Counted from the first letter of the stretch, positions 10,039 to 18,975 are shown. The stretch: 64,000 nucleotides of DNA from Actinomadura violacea (GCF_017573465.1 NZ_JAGEPF010000006.1:186001-250000), one strand, 5' to 3'. The notes: generated from the sequence alone by a model not told the origin. Numbers and translations: made by a program.

Positions 10039-11127
10039 TCAGCCCGGCAGGGGAGTGGCGTGCTTGGGCGCCGTGTCGGTCCAGCCCGCCTTGATGAGCG
10101 CGGACCACCCGACGACCTTCGCGTGCGCGCCTTCGCCGGAGAGGTCTTCCCGGGCGAGCAGCCGGCCGCTGGACGGCTCGATGACCATCCCGGTCCTGTA
10201 GTCCCCGGACTCCGCGAGGGCGATCTCCACGCCGGGACGTCCCAGCGGGTCCTTCACCTGGCGGGAACGGGCGTCCGGCAGCGCGGCGAGCATCCGGTAG
10301 GCGGCCGCGCGGACCGGCGCGGGGATCGGCTCGTCCACCAGCAGGACGCCGACGCAGTCCAGCAAGTACTGCGAGTCGGACTGCCCGTCCTGCCGGTTGC
10401 GCTCGTTCGCGTCCGGATGGTTCAGCAGGTACCGCCGCAACCCCTCGGGGTCGGTCGGCAACTCGCGCAACTGCTGGAGCGACCCGTCCGGGAAGGCGGA
10501 ATTGAACGCGGTCTCCTCCTTGTGCACCTTCCAGGGGGTCGCCTTCGCGTCCAGCCGCTCAGTGGACCCGCCGGGGATCGGTGCGCTGAACGTCGAGGGC
10601 GATCCGTCGCGCTTCCACGCGGCGACGTCCGAGGCCTCCGCGGGGCGGGCCCCGAGGTCCCGCTCCGCCCAGTAGTGGGTCGTGGTGCCGCCGCGCCCGG
10701 CCTTGGTCTCCGCGTCCGTCCGGTGGGGGCTGTGGGCGTTCGTCCAGTCCCTGACCTCGGAACGGTTCACGACCGTGTACGAACCGTACTTCCCGGTGAC
10801 GGTGCGAAGCTCTCCCTCCTGCGACTCGGTGAACCAGTAGGTGCCGTCGGACGAGGGGATCCGCGCGGACGACGCCGCGGCCGTCAGCAGGACCTGCCTG
10901 GCCGAGACCGGTGCGGGCTCGGACGGCTCGGACCCGCCCGGCTGCGTGGCCGCGAACACGGCGGCCGCGGTCGCGGCGGCGGCCAGACCGAGACCCGACA
11001 CCGTCCAGCGCGCGCGCGGAACACGCCGCCGGGCGCCCGTGGCCCGGCGGCGGGCCCGGGCGGCGACCTGGGCCGACGGGGGAGCGGGCTCGGCGAACAG
11101 CTCGCGAACCGACTGCAGTTCATCCAT
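10039..11127 (-). CDS. CU044_5270-family protein, membrane-anchored sigma-factor partner
   Basis: 362 aa. Short basic N-terminal cytoplasmic part (MDELQSVRELFAEP, then RARRRATGARRRVPRAR), one membrane helix at about residues 43-62 (VSGLGLAAAATAAAVFAATQ), and an extracytoplasmic domain with GTYWFTESQEGEL, PEGLRRYLLNHPDANE, AAYRMLAALPDARSRQVKDPLGRPGVEIAL and IEPSSGRLLAREDL, typical of CU044_5270 proteins. The gene overlaps the upstream ECF sigma gene by 8 bases. In actinobacteria such pairs are common, and the membrane protein probably acts as anti-sigma factor or sensor; the cytoplasmic part is short and lacks the zinc-binding anti-sigma motif, so this role is an inference. Confidence 0.85.
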   Translation of the reverse strand: MDELQSVRELFAEPAPPSAQVAARARRRATGARRRVPRARWTVSGLGLAAAATAAAVFAATQPGGSEPSEPAPVSARQVLLTAAASSARIPSSDGTYWFTESQEGELRTVTGKYGSYTVVNRSEVRDWTNAHSPHRTDAETKAGRGGTTTHYWAERDLGARPAEASDVAAWKRDGSPSTFSAPIPGGSTERLDAKATPWKVHKEETAFNSAFPDGSLQQLRELPTDPEGLRRYLLNHPDANERNRQDGQSDSQYLLDCVGVLLVDEPIPAPVRAAAYRMLAALPDARSRQVKDPLGRPGVEIALAESGDYRTGMVIEPSSGRLLAREDLSGEGAHAKVVGWSALIKAGWTDTAPKHATPLPG

Positions 11128-11725
11128 GGGTGGGTCCTTCCTGATCGAGCATGGGATCGACTCCGCCCAGCGCCTCGCGCAGCTTCTTGCGGGCCCTGCT
11201 GAACCGGGAGCAGACGGTGCCGTACGGCACGTCGAGCGCCTGCGCGACCTCCTCGTAGCCGAGCCCGGCCAGCACGACGAGCAGCAGCACGTCCCGGTGC
11301 TCGTCGGACAGCCCGCCGATGACCCGCGCGAGCCGTCCCTTCACCTGCTCGGCGCTGACCTGCGCCGCGACCCGCTCGTCAAGGCCGTCGGCGGCCCGGT
11401 CCCGGCCGAGCCGGCCCAGCGCGCGGAGCCGCCGGCGCTCCGCCCGCCGGTGCTTGGCGATCAGGTTGCTCGCGATGCCGTACAGCCAGGGCCGCGCACT
11501 GTCCCTGGACACCTCGAAGGTCGCACGGCGGCGGAACGCGACATGGAACGTCTCCGCCGCGATGTCGTCGGCGGCGTCCGCGTCGAGCCGCCGCGCGACG
11601 TACCGGTGGATCTCCGCGAAGTACGCGTCGAAGATCTCGCCGAACCGCTCGGGTTCACGCCAGGACCGCTCGATCACCTGCCCGTCGTCGCGGACGTCCG
11701 GTCCGACGTCGGGGGGAGCGGCCAT
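11120..11725 (-). CDS. ECF RNA polymerase sigma factor
   Basis: 201 aa. Region 2 spans about residues 24-95 (FGEIFDAYFAEIHRYVARRLDADAADDIAAETF and RPWLYGIASNLIAKHRR). Region 4 spans about 135-185 (LSDEHRDVLLLVVLAGLGYEEVAQALDVPYGTVCSRFSRARKKL). It directs transcription of an extracytoplasmic-stress regulon, probably including its own operon. The downstream CU044_5270-type gene begins inside its 3' end, so the two are translated together. Confidence 0.9.
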   Translation of the reverse strand: MAAPPDVGPDVRDDGQVIERSWREPERFGEIFDAYFAEIHRYVARRLDADAADDIAAETFHVAFRRRATFEVSRDSARPWLYGIASNLIAKHRRAERRRLRALGRLGRDRAADGLDERVAAQVSAEQVKGRLARVIGGLSDEHRDVLLLVVLAGLGYEEVAQALDVPYGTVCSRFSRARKKLREALGGVDPMLDQEGPTHG

Positions 11726-11937
11726 AGGGGCTCCTTCATCTCGTGCCTCGTCTCAGGCCTGGAAGCTGGTCACCCCTCTCTCCCCCGCAACCCCCGCACC
11801 CCTTCCATGGGGATCTCGGACGTCCAGCCCGGCTCAACGCACGCGCCGTTCCCGCGGGCCGACACGGCGCCGGCCCTGCACCCGTTCGTCAGCGGCCGTC
11901 CGTTCCCGGCCTCGCCATGGTCCGGTATCGCGGTGAG

Positions 11938-12588
11938 TTATGCCGGGCCGTCGCGGAGCCAGGCCAGGACCGCCATGACGCGGCGGTGGTCGTCCGCCGA
12001 GGGCGGGAGGCCGAGCTTGTCGAAGATCGCCGAGATGTGCTTCTCGACGGTGCCGGCGCTCAGGTCGAGGGTGCGCCCGATCGCGCCGTTGCGGCGGCCC
12101 TCGGCCATCAGCGCCAGGACGTCGCGTTCGCGCGAGGTGAGCCCGGCCAGCGGGTCGCGGCGGCGCCGGTGGGCGAACAGCGCCGCGACGACCTCGGAGT
12201 CCAGGACCGTCTCGCCGGCCACCACGCGGGCCAGGGCGTCCGACAGCTCGGTCAGTTTCGCGACCCGGTCCTTGAGCAGGTAACCGACCCCGCCGCCGCC
12301 GGCCAGCAGGTCCTCGGCGTAGCTCTCCTCGACGTACTGCGACAGCACCAGGATCGCGGTGCCGGGCAGGTCCCGGCGGATGCGCAGGGCCGCCTGCAGC
12401 CCCTCGTCGGTGAAGGTGGGCGGCATGCGCACGTCGACCACCGCGACGTCGGGACGGTGCGCGGCCGCCGCCTCGACCAGCGCGGACCCGTCGCCGACCG
12501 CGGCCACCACCTCGCCGCCCGCCTCCTCCAGCAGGCGGACGAGGCCCTCGCGCAGCAGCAGCGAGTCCTCCGCCAGGACGATGCGCAT
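11938..12588 (-). CDS. NarL/LuxR-family response regulator
   Basis: 216 aa. The receiver domain holds the acidic pocket AED near residues 6-8, the phospho-accepting Asp at about 52 in VVDVRMPP, and the lysine in VGYLLKD. A LuxR-type helix-turn-helix follows at about 150-210 (LTSRERDVLALMAEGRRNGAIGRTLDLSAGTVEKHISAIFDKLGL). It is the DNA-binding partner of the kinase encoded immediately upstream; the ATG lies one base into the kinase stop (TGATG), indicating coupled translation. The target is unknown. Confidence 0.93.
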   Translation of the reverse strand: MRIVLAEDSLLLREGLVRLLEEAGGEVVAAVGDGSALVEAAAAHRPDVAVVDVRMPPTFTDEGLQAALRIRRDLPGTAILVLSQYVEESYAEDLLAGGGGVGYLLKDRVAKLTELSDALARVVAGETVLDSEVVAALFAHRRRRDPLAGLTSRERDVLALMAEGRRNGAIGRTLDLSAGTVEKHISAIFDKLGLPPSADDHRRVMAVLAWLRDGPA

Positions 12589-13880
12589 CAGTCGTCCGTG
12601 AGCGGGACGGCGGCGGTCAGCACGGTCGGTCCTCCGGGCGGGCTGGTGATGTCGAGCGTCCCTTCGACGGCGGCCAGCCGGTCGGCGAGCCCGACCAGGC
12701 CGTGGCCCTTGCCGGGGTGGGCGCCGCCGCGGCCGTCGTCCTCGACCCGGACGTGCAGCGCGGCCCCGCCGGACGTGACGGCGACCGAGCACCGGGTCGC
12801 CTGGGCGTGCTTGGCGATGTTGGCCAGCGCCTCGGTGACGACGAAGTAGACGGTGTTCTCGGCGATGGCGGCATAGCGGCGGCTCGCGAGGTCCACTTCC
12901 AGCGACACCGGGACCGGGCAGCGGCCGGCCGCCGCGGACAGGGCCGCCGCGAGCCCGCGGTCGGCGAGGATCGGCGGGGCGATGCCGCGGGAGAGGGCGC
13001 GCACTTCCGACAGCGCCTCGCGGCTCTGCTCGATCATGTCCTCGACCAGCGGCCTGGCGCGTTCCGGGTCGTCGTCCAGGCGCCGCGCGACGGTCTCCAG
13101 GTCCATGTTGAGCCGGACGAGCCGCTGCTGCGGCCCGTCGTGCAGGTCGCGCTCCAGCCGGCGGAGCGTGTGGGCCTCGGCCGCGACCGCGCTGCGGCGG
13201 CCCGCCGCGAGCTGCGCGGCCCGGGCCTGCAGCGCGGCGGTCTGGTTGGTCAGCAGCGCCCGTGCCAGCGCGGTCTGCAGGGCGGCGAGCCCGTGCACGA
13301 CCGGGACGGCGGTGGCGAGCAGCACGACGCCGACGCCGGTGTTGAACGCGATGTCCGCGCCGCGCGAGGAGATGCCGAAAGCCAGGTCGAGCACGCCGGT
13401 GTTGTCGGCGTCCCGGGGGATCGGCCACGACCACGCCGCGTACACCGTCTCCGCGGCGCCGCCCACCGTCCAGGTGATCGCGACGCAGAAGGTGATCAGG
13501 CGGACGGGGAACGCCACGACCATGTGGACGAGGTCGCGCCACGACTGGGGTTCGCGCAGCGCCCGCAGCCATCCGGCGAACCCGGTCTCCCCGGCGTCCC
13601 GGTAGTGGTGCGGCGGCAGGTCGCGTCCGGTCGCCCGCTCCGCCTGGCGGCGTTCCAGCCGTGCGAACGCCCGCGCCGCGGTCAGCGTCCCCACGAGGAT
13701 CGGCAGCCCGAGGAGGACGACCAGGGTCGAGGCGCCCGCGGCGAGACCGGCGATCGCGACGGCGAAGGCGGCGGCCCCTACGGGCAGCCCGGACAGCAGG
13801 TATACGAGTTCACGGCCGAACCGGGCGGGCGCGCTCGACGGACGGGTTGCAGGGGGTGAAGCCAGGGATACTTCGCTCAT
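12588..13880 (-). CDS. Sensor histidine kinase (HisKA_3 type) with membrane sensor domain
   Basis: 430 aa. About four membrane helices lie in residues 27-200 (YLLSGLPVGAAAFAVAIAGL, LVVLLGLPILVGTL, VVAFPVRLITFCVAITWTV, GVGVVLLATAVPVVHGL), resembling the putative-sensor fold of actinobacterial kinases. The dimerisation/phosphorylation motif DLHDGPQQ gives His at about 247. The ATPase domain has DDGRGG and GHGLVGLADRL. The ATG at 13880 (MSEVSLASPP) is preferred with GAAGGGTAGAGG upstream. It forms an operon with the response regulator gene that overlaps its stop. Confidence 0.92.
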   Translation of the reverse strand: MSEVSLASPPATRPSSAPARFGRELVYLLSGLPVGAAAFAVAIAGLAAGASTLVVLLGLPILVGTLTAARAFARLERRQAERATGRDLPPHHYRDAGETGFAGWLRALREPQSWRDLVHMVVAFPVRLITFCVAITWTVGGAAETVYAAWSWPIPRDADNTGVLDLAFGISSRGADIAFNTGVGVVLLATAVPVVHGLAALQTALARALLTNQTAALQARAAQLAAGRRSAVAAEAHTLRRLERDLHDGPQQRLVRLNMDLETVARRLDDDPERARPLVEDMIEQSREALSEVRALSRGIAPPILADRGLAAALSAAAGRCPVPVSLEVDLASRRYAAIAENTVYFVVTEALANIAKHAQATRCSVAVTSGGAALHVRVEDDGRGGAHPGKGHGLVGLADRLAAVEGTLDITSPPGGPTVLTAAVPLTDD

Positions 13881-14030
13881 GCCTCTACCCTTCAGCCCCC
13901 CGACCGCGCCGCCCACGGTGCGCGCCCGCTGATCATGGTAGGGCAAACCCCCAGAGAAGACCCGTCTCGCCACGTGCGAAGCCAGGCCGTACGGCCCAAA
14001 AACACCAGTGTCCACTGGGGTGGTCGGTGG

Positions 14031-14777
14031 TCAGGGACCGAGCGCGACGCTGAGGCCCTCTTCGGCGGTGAGCACGTTCGCGCCGAACTCCGCGCGTGCC
14101 GCGGCCGCCGAGGCCGTCCGGTCGTTGCCGGGCCAGAAATGGGTGAGCATGAGCCGCCGGGCGCCCGCCCGCCTGGCCCAGCGGCCGGCTTCGGCGGACG
14201 TCATGAGGTTGCGCGCGGGCTGCCGCGTCTCGCCGTCCCGGTCGGTGGCCTCGACGATGAACAGGTCGCTGTCACGGCCGAGTTCGGCGAGCCGCGCCGT
14301 GGGGCCGGTGTCCCCGGAGTACGCGACGGCGATCTCGCCGGCCTGCAGGCGGATACCGGCATTGGGCACATAGTGCGGCAGCGGGACGCCGGTCAGTTCG
14401 AACGGGCCCACGCGGTAGGCGCCCGGAAGCGGATGCACATCGAAGACCGCATGCAGATCGACGTCGGGTTCCAGCCCTTGGAGACGGTCGAGCACCCCGG
14501 GCGGGCAGTACAGCGGGATCCTCGTTCCCGCGGCCTCGCCGTAGAACCGCATCCGGAACAGCCCGTGCAAGTCGACGCAGTGATCCGGGTGCTCGTGGGT
14601 GATGGCGACGGCGTCCACGCGTCCGTCCGGCCAGTGCGCGAGCAGCCGCGGGAGCGTGGCATAGCCCAGGTCCAGCACCAGCCGGTAGCCCTCCCAGTCC
14701 ACGGCGAAACCGCTGCAGGCGCGCCCGGGCTCGGGAAAGGCGCCGCAACTGCCCAGCACGGTGACTTCTCGTCGCAT
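14031..14777 (-). CDS. MBL-fold metallo-hydrolase
   Basis: 248 aa. Opens with the strand TVLGSCGAFPEPGRACSGF, then LVLDLGYATLP, the zinc motif THEHPDHC (HxHxDH), VAYSGDTGPTARLAEL and LMLTHFWPGND. The order resembles tRNase Z/AtsA-like beta-lactamase-fold hydrolases acting on phosphodiesters or cyclic nucleotides; the substrate is unknown. ATG 14777 has GGGAGG 9-10 bases upstream, so it is preferred over an earlier in-frame start at 14852 that adds a low-complexity leader. It lies 37 bases downstream of the quinone oxidoreductase gene and may be cotranscribed with it. Confidence 0.85.
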   Translation of the reverse strand: MRREVTVLGSCGAFPEPGRACSGFAVDWEGYRLVLDLGYATLPRLLAHWPDGRVDAVAITHEHPDHCVDLHGLFRMRFYGEAAGTRIPLYCPPGVLDRLQGLEPDVDLHAVFDVHPLPGAYRVGPFELTGVPLPHYVPNAGIRLQAGEIAVAYSGDTGPTARLAELGRDSDLFIVEATDRDGETRQPARNLMTSAEAGRWARRAGARRLMLTHFWPGNDRTASAAAARAEFGANVLTAEEGLSVALGP

Positions 14778-14814
14778 CTTCAGGGCCTCCCTGCCGATCC
14801 GTGGTGCGGGCGGG

Positions 14815-15759
14815 TCAGGCGGTGCCCGGCACGACGATGACCTTGCCCGCAAGTGTCCCCGCGGCGGCCCGGGCGTGCACCGACGCCAGGTCCGTCAGCG
14901 GGACGCGCTCGGCGACGTCGACGGTCAGCTCGCCGCGGTCCACGCGCGCCACGAGTTCCGCCAGCTGCCCGGCGTCGCTGCGGACGAAGAGGTCGACGGC
15001 CCGCACGCCGCGCTTCTCGTCGCCCGGCGTGGACATCCACACGGTGGTGCTGACGACGACGCCGCCGTCGCGGACCAGGCCGGCCAGCGCGGTGAACTCG
15101 GCGGGGTCGATCGGCGCGAGATTGAGCAGGACGTCGACCGGCCCGTTCACCGCGGCGGCCACCTCGGTGGCGGTGTGGTCGATGACCTCGTCGGCGCCCG
15201 CCGCCTTGACGTGCTCGATGCTGCGGGGGCTGCCGGTGGCGATCACGTGGGCGCCGGCCGCCTTGGCCAGCTGCACCGCGTAGCCGCCGACGGCCCCGCC
15301 GGCGCCGCTGATCAGGATCCGCTGCCCGTCCTTCAGCCCGGCGTGGTCGAAGAGCGCCTGCCACGCGGTCAGGCCGACGACCGGCAGCGCGGCCGCGTCG
15401 GCGAGCGGGATGCTCACCGGCGCCGGGGCCAGGATCTCGGCGGGCGCGAGGACGTACTCCGCCGAGGCGCCGTCGTCGACGAACGGCAGGAAGCCGACGA
15501 CCCGGTCGCCGACCTCGAGGCCGCCGGCGCCCTCGCCGAGCGCGTCGATCGTGCCCGCGACGTCCAGGCCGGGGGTGTGCGGCAAGGCCAGCGGCATCGG
15601 GTCCTGCATGAACCCCGCGCGGATGTTGCCGTCGACGCCGTTGAACGTCGTCGCGGCGACGCGCACCCGCACCTGCCCCGTGCCGGGCACCGGCCGCTCG
15701 ACGTCCTCGTGGCGCAGGACGTCGGGGGCGCCGTACTCGTGGAACCGGATCGCCTTCAT
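14815..15759 (-). CDS. NADP-dependent zeta-crystallin-like quinone oxidoreductase
   Basis: 314 aa, zinc-free medium-chain dehydrogenase/reductase. The N-terminal GroES-like half has MKAIRFHEYGAPDVL and PGLDVAGTIDALGEG; the Rossmann half has ILISGAGGAVGGYAVQLAKAAGAHVIATGS. The enoyl/quinone reductase role is inferred from family. It is divergent from the MarR gene at 15880; the shared 120-base promoter holds three copies of a palindrome, so it is almost certainly the main target of that repressor, as in redox or electrophile-sensing MarR circuits. Confidence 0.88.
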   Translation of the reverse strand: MKAIRFHEYGAPDVLRHEDVERPVPGTGQVRVRVAATTFNGVDGNIRAGFMQDPMPLALPHTPGLDVAGTIDALGEGAGGLEVGDRVVGFLPFVDDGASAEYVLAPAEILAPAPVSIPLADAAALPVVGLTAWQALFDHAGLKDGQRILISGAGGAVGGYAVQLAKAAGAHVIATGSPRSIEHVKAAGADEVIDHTATEVAAAVNGPVDVLLNLAPIDPAEFTALAGLVRDGGVVVSTTVWMSTPGDEKRGVRAVDLFVRSDAGQLAELVARVDRGELTVDVAERVPLTDLASVHARAAAGTLAGKVIVVPGTA

Positions 15760-15786
15760 TCGTGGTGCCTCACCTTCGCTCGGCAA

Positions 15787-15863
15787 GTGCTTCGAATCCG
15801 AAGCACGTGCCACCACCGTAACGGTGCTTCGAAGTCGAAGCAAGTACTTCGAAAGTGAAGCAC
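15787..15863. promoter_or_regulatory. Three copies of a MarR-type operator
   Basis: Three related 20-mers: GTGCTTCGAATCCGAAGCAC (15787-15806), GTGCTTCGAAGTCGAAGCAA (15824-15843) and GTACTTCGAAAGTGAAGCAC (15844-15863). The consensus is GTGCTTCGAAnnCGAAGCAC; copies 2 and 3 abut exactly. They fill the divergent promoter between the oxidoreductase and MarR genes and are the likely sites for autorepression and for repression of the oxidoreductase. Confidence 0.8.
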
Positions 15864-15879
15864 GCGGTAGGGTGATGCC

Positions 15880-16377
15880 ATGCCCGACAAGCCGCCGTCC
15901 CTGGACGCCGTCCAGCTGGGCGCGTACTTCGCCCTCATGGAGGTGGCGGGCCTGCTCCGGCACGCGGTCGAGCAGCAGTTGCGCGACGCCGGCGATCTCA
16001 GCTACGTGCAGTTCCAGCTGCTCGCGCATCTCGGCCTCGACTCGCCGACCGGCAGCGAGCGCATGACCGACCTCGCGGACGGCGTCGTGTACAGCCGCAG
16101 CGGGCTGACCTATCAGGCCGGCCTGCTCGAGAAGGCGGGCCTGGTCGCGCGCACGCGCTCCGCGGACGACGACCGGGGCGTCACGGTCACGATCACCGAC
16201 GCCGGGCGGGCGCTGCTCGCCAAGGTGCTCCCGGGCCACACCGAGGTCGTCGGCCGGCAGCTCTTCCAGCCGCTGTCGCACGAGGACACCAAGGCCCTGA
16301 GCGACCTGCTGTCACCCGTGCGCGACCACATGCGTTCGGCGCCGCCCCGCTCGGCCGCGCCTCGCCGCCGGCGGTAA
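15880..16377 (+). CDS. MarR-family transcriptional regulator
   Basis: 165 aa. Winged helix with LSYVQFQLLAHLGL, the recognition region ERMTDLADGVVYSRSGLTYQAGLLEKAGLVART, wing ADDDRGVTVTITDAGRALL and C-terminal dimerisation helices. One Cys-free chain, so a simple cysteine redox switch is not apparent. It is divergent from the quinone oxidoreductase gene and has three palindromic sites in its own promoter; ligand binding would derepress both. Confidence 0.92.
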   Translation: MPDKPPSLDAVQLGAYFALMEVAGLLRHAVEQQLRDAGDLSYVQFQLLAHLGLDSPTGSERMTDLADGVVYSRSGLTYQAGLLEKAGLVARTRSADDDRGVTVTITDAGRALLAKVLPGHTEVVGRQLFQPLSHEDTKALSDLLSPVRDHMRSAPPRSAAPRRRR

Positions 16378-16520
16378 CACCCCCACGGGCCCGGGCCGGC
16401 GCGGAACGCGCCGGGACGTGCTCGCCGTAGCCCGCCGCCTCCAGGACCGCACGCCGTCCCGCCGGGCGTCCGCCACCTGCCGGAAGCCCTGATCCGGATC
16501 TCCTGACCGGACCGTGGTCG

Positions 16521-17645
16521 TCAACGGTTGCCGGGGCAGGCGGAGCCGGCCGGAACCGTGCCGCGGACGGGCCTGCCGGGCTTGGCCGCCGTCCCGCCCG
16601 TTGTTCCATGGCTTCGGGCGGTGTGACGCGCGACCGTCAGCGGCAGGCGCAGCTCGGCTCGCAGCCCACCGGAAGGTGCGGACGTCAGGTCGATCCGGCC
16701 CCCCATCGAGGCCATCAGGACGTTCGCGATGTGCAGTCCGAGCCCGGTGCCCGGCCGGTCCTGAGTCGCCGCCGACCTGTAGTACGGCCTGAGCACCGAG
16801 CCCTGCTCCTCTTCGGGGATGCCTGGGCCCTCATCGGTGATCGCGATGACGCCCCAGCCGCCGTCCTTGCTCAGCGTCAGAGTGATCGTCCCTTCGGGGG
16901 CGTACTTGCCCGCGTTGTCCAAGACGATCAGAAGGCACTGCCGCAGGCGCAGGCGATCGCCGCGCAGGACGGTCCGCGAGCCTTCCTCGACCACCGTCCG
17001 CGCCGCCAGTGACGGCAGATCCCGGATCGTCCCGCGCAGCAGCGAGCGCGCGTCGATCTCCTCCAGGGCGATCCGCGGTCCGGTGGTCGGCCTGTCCCCG
17101 ATGAGCAGGTCCACGTCCTCGATGACCTGCCGCATCATCTGCACCGCGTCCCGGATGGCGCCCAGGGAGTCGGCGGCGGCCGGGTCGGTGACCGACGCCT
17201 CCAGCAACTGGGCGTGCCCGTGGATCACGGTGAGCGGGCCGTGCAGCTCGTGGGCCATGCAGGCGAACAGCAGCTCCCGCAGCCGGTTCGGCCGCCTGGC
17301 CGCCGACCTTTCGGCCAGGACGGCGATCAGCGCCGCGCCCGTAGTGCCTTGCCCGATGCCGCCGCAGGAGACCTCCACCGGCACGGCGCGCCCTTCCCGG
17401 GTGACCAGCAGGGCCGTCCCGCTGACCTCCGCCGTCAGCGACAGCGCGGTGCCGTCCTCGCCCGTCAGCGTGAACAGTTCCGGGATGCGCCGGCCGATCG
17501 CGTCGTCCGCGGGCACGCCGGTGAGGGCCTCCATCGCGGCGTCCCACCCCACCACTCGGCCGGAGGAGTCGAGAGCCGCGACCGCGAGTCCTCCTGTGCC
17601 CGGGGCGCGCTTCACGACCTCACCTGATTGAAATGCGCACCACAC
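16521..17645 (-). CDS. Soluble PAS-domain histidine kinase (orphan)
   Basis: 374 aa, no membrane segment. A PAS domain is at about residues 20-115 (VAALDSSGRVVGWDAAMEALTGVPADDAIGRRIPELF). The H-box is ACMAHELHGPLTVIHGHAQLLE at about 130-150, a variant of the common HELRTPL but with the His kept. The ATPase domain has LIVLDNAGKYAPEG (N-box), DEGPGIPEEEQ (G1) and GTGLGLHIANVL (G2). The start is uncertain: GTG 17645 gives MWCAFQSGEVV; GTG 17615 starts at KRAPGTGG. No response regulator is adjacent. It is divergent from the AraC-type regulator gene. Confidence 0.82.
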   Translation of the reverse strand: MWCAFQSGEVVKRAPGTGGLAVAALDSSGRVVGWDAAMEALTGVPADDAIGRRIPELFTLTGEDGTALSLTAEVSGTALLVTREGRAVPVEVSCGGIGQGTTGAALIAVLAERSAARRPNRLRELLFACMAHELHGPLTVIHGHAQLLEASVTDPAAADSLGAIRDAVQMMRQVIEDVDLLIGDRPTTGPRIALEEIDARSLLRGTIRDLPSLAARTVVEEGSRTVLRGDRLRLRQCLLIVLDNAGKYAPEGTITLTLSKDGGWGVIAITDEGPGIPEEEQGSVLRPYYRSAATQDRPGTGLGLHIANVLMASMGGRIDLTSAPSGGLRAELRLPLTVARHTARSHGTTGGTAAKPGRPVRGTVPAGSACPGNR

Positions 17646-17945
17646 ATAGAAACTCCCTGGGATCGCTCCCGGCCAGGCATGTCAGGGCGCAGCCCACCGC
17701 GCGGACGGGTCACTCCGCGGGAGCGCGCGTTTCCCGAAGATAGGAGGGGCGGTGGACGAAGGGTTGCCGCGCCGCGCACGGAAATTGCCGCCGTATGCAA
17801 CGGCGAGCGCACGTGCCAACCGGTCGCGCGAGCCAACAGTGACCATTACTCTCGAGGTGTGCCATGGGTGCGCATAGCCCGATCCTGTGCACGCCATGCG
17901 GCAGGACGAGCAGTTGTGAACGTGGGTGCCTGCGGGGAGACCGTC
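17646..17945. other. Divergent intergenic region, kinase/AraC regulator
   Basis: About 300 bases between the PAS kinase and the AraC-type gene. Short frames cross it on both strands but none has family character. A GGGGAGA sequence at about 17934-17940 lies before the chosen AraC start. No convincing palindrome was seen. Confidence 0.4.
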
Positions 17946-18896
17946 TTGAGATACAGCGTCACCGCCACGGCGACCGATGACTACGCCCCGCACGAGCGCA
18001 TCGAGATGTGGGGCGAGCGGACCAACGCCTACCAGTCCGCTCTCGACGTCCGGTGCCCCTCGCCGGAGGACTTTCACGGCCGGATGATCCGCCAGTACAG
18101 CGGGGAGTACCAGCTCGTCTCCTACTGGTCGAGCGAGACGCAGTACCTGCGGACGCCGGATCTCGTCCGCCGCGAACCAGACGAGGACTACCGCCTCCTG
18201 ATCCCGATGGACGGCGAGACGGGCCTGGTCACGGACAGGAGCGAGGCGACGGTGCGGCCCGGAACGGGCGCGCTGCTCACGATCGCCCGGCCGTGCCGGC
18301 TCACCCAGACCGGCCCGCACCGCGCCGCCCTGCTGACGATCCCCGCCCGCGAGGTGCCCGGCCCGTACCCGGCCTACTACACCTTCGACCTGTCCAAGGG
18401 CCTCGGCCGGATCGTGGGCGCCATGATCGGGGTCCTGCGGGACGAGCGGGACGAGCTCACCGCCGTGCAGTTCGACGCCGCCTGCGACCGCATCACCGAA
18501 CTGCTCTGCCTGCTCATCAAGGGCGCCGAACAGCCCTCCGCCTCGGGACGCCTCGCGGAGGTGGAGGCGGACATCCGCCGGTACGTGCACCGGAACATCG
18601 CGGATCCGGACCTGAACGGCGCGTCGGTGGCGCACGGCCTCGGCTGGTCGCTGCGCCAGGTCCAGCTCGCCCTGCAGCAGGCCGGTACCACCCCGCGCGA
18701 GCTGATCCGCGAGGAACGGCTCCGGCTGGCCCGCGACCGGCTGCGCGACCCGCGTCACCGGCACGTCCCGATCACCGATGTCGGGCACGCGACGGGCTTT
18801 CCCTCGGCCAGCGCCTTCAGCGCCGCGTACCGCCGCCGCTTCGGCGAGACGCCCCGTGACACCCGCCGGCGAGCCCTGGAGACGGACACGGCCTGA
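17946..18896 (+). CDS. AraC-family transcriptional regulator
   Basis: 316 aa from TTG 17946. The N-terminal cupin-like AraC-binding domain (about 1-190) includes LVSYWSSETQYLRTPDL, YRLLIPMDGETGLV and GALLTIARPCRLTQTG. The C-terminal double HTH (about 200-310) has DIRRYVHRNIADPDLNGASVAHGLGWSLRQVQLALQQAGTTPRELI and ITDVGHATGFPSASAFSAAYRRRFGETP. The start is uncertain: TTG 17946 follows GGGGAGA by 5 bases, and GTG 17916 or 17922 are alternatives; the far upstream ATG at 17628 would add residues unlike the family. The target is unknown. Confidence 0.85.
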   Translation: MRYSVTATATDDYAPHERIEMWGERTNAYQSALDVRCPSPEDFHGRMIRQYSGEYQLVSYWSSETQYLRTPDLVRREPDEDYRLLIPMDGETGLVTDRSEATVRPGTGALLTIARPCRLTQTGPHRAALLTIPAREVPGPYPAYYTFDLSKGLGRIVGAMIGVLRDERDELTAVQFDAACDRITELLCLLIKGAEQPSASGRLAEVEADIRRYVHRNIADPDLNGASVAHGLGWSLRQVQLALQQAGTTPRELIREERLRLARDRLRDPRHRHVPITDVGHATGFPSASAFSAAYRRRFGETPRDTRRRALETDTA

Positions 18897-18939
18897 CGAG
18901 CGCGGGCCGCGTCGCCGGAATCGCCGCCGCGCTCGTCGC

Positions 18940-18975
18940 TTGGCTGCCGAGAGTCACGTCTGCTATACGTATAGT
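18940..18975 (+). promoter_or_regulatory. Candidate promoter and palindrome of the 94-aa peptide gene
   Basis: A perfect 12-base palindrome CTATACGTATAG is at 18963-18974. TATACG (18964-18969) can serve as a -10 box with TTGGCT (18940-18945) as -35 at 18-bp spacing. It is one of few AT-rich stretches here and lies about 80 bases before the peptide start. Confidence 0.45.

Noticed and set aside
10841-12283. A 480-codon plus-strand frame across the ECF sigma and CU044_5270-type genes
   Set aside because: Antisense of two genes with matching families and correct overlaps.
17628-17945. Long N-terminal extension of the AraC regulator from ATG 17628
   Set aside because: The 106 extra residues are unlike the family and overlap the divergent kinase start.
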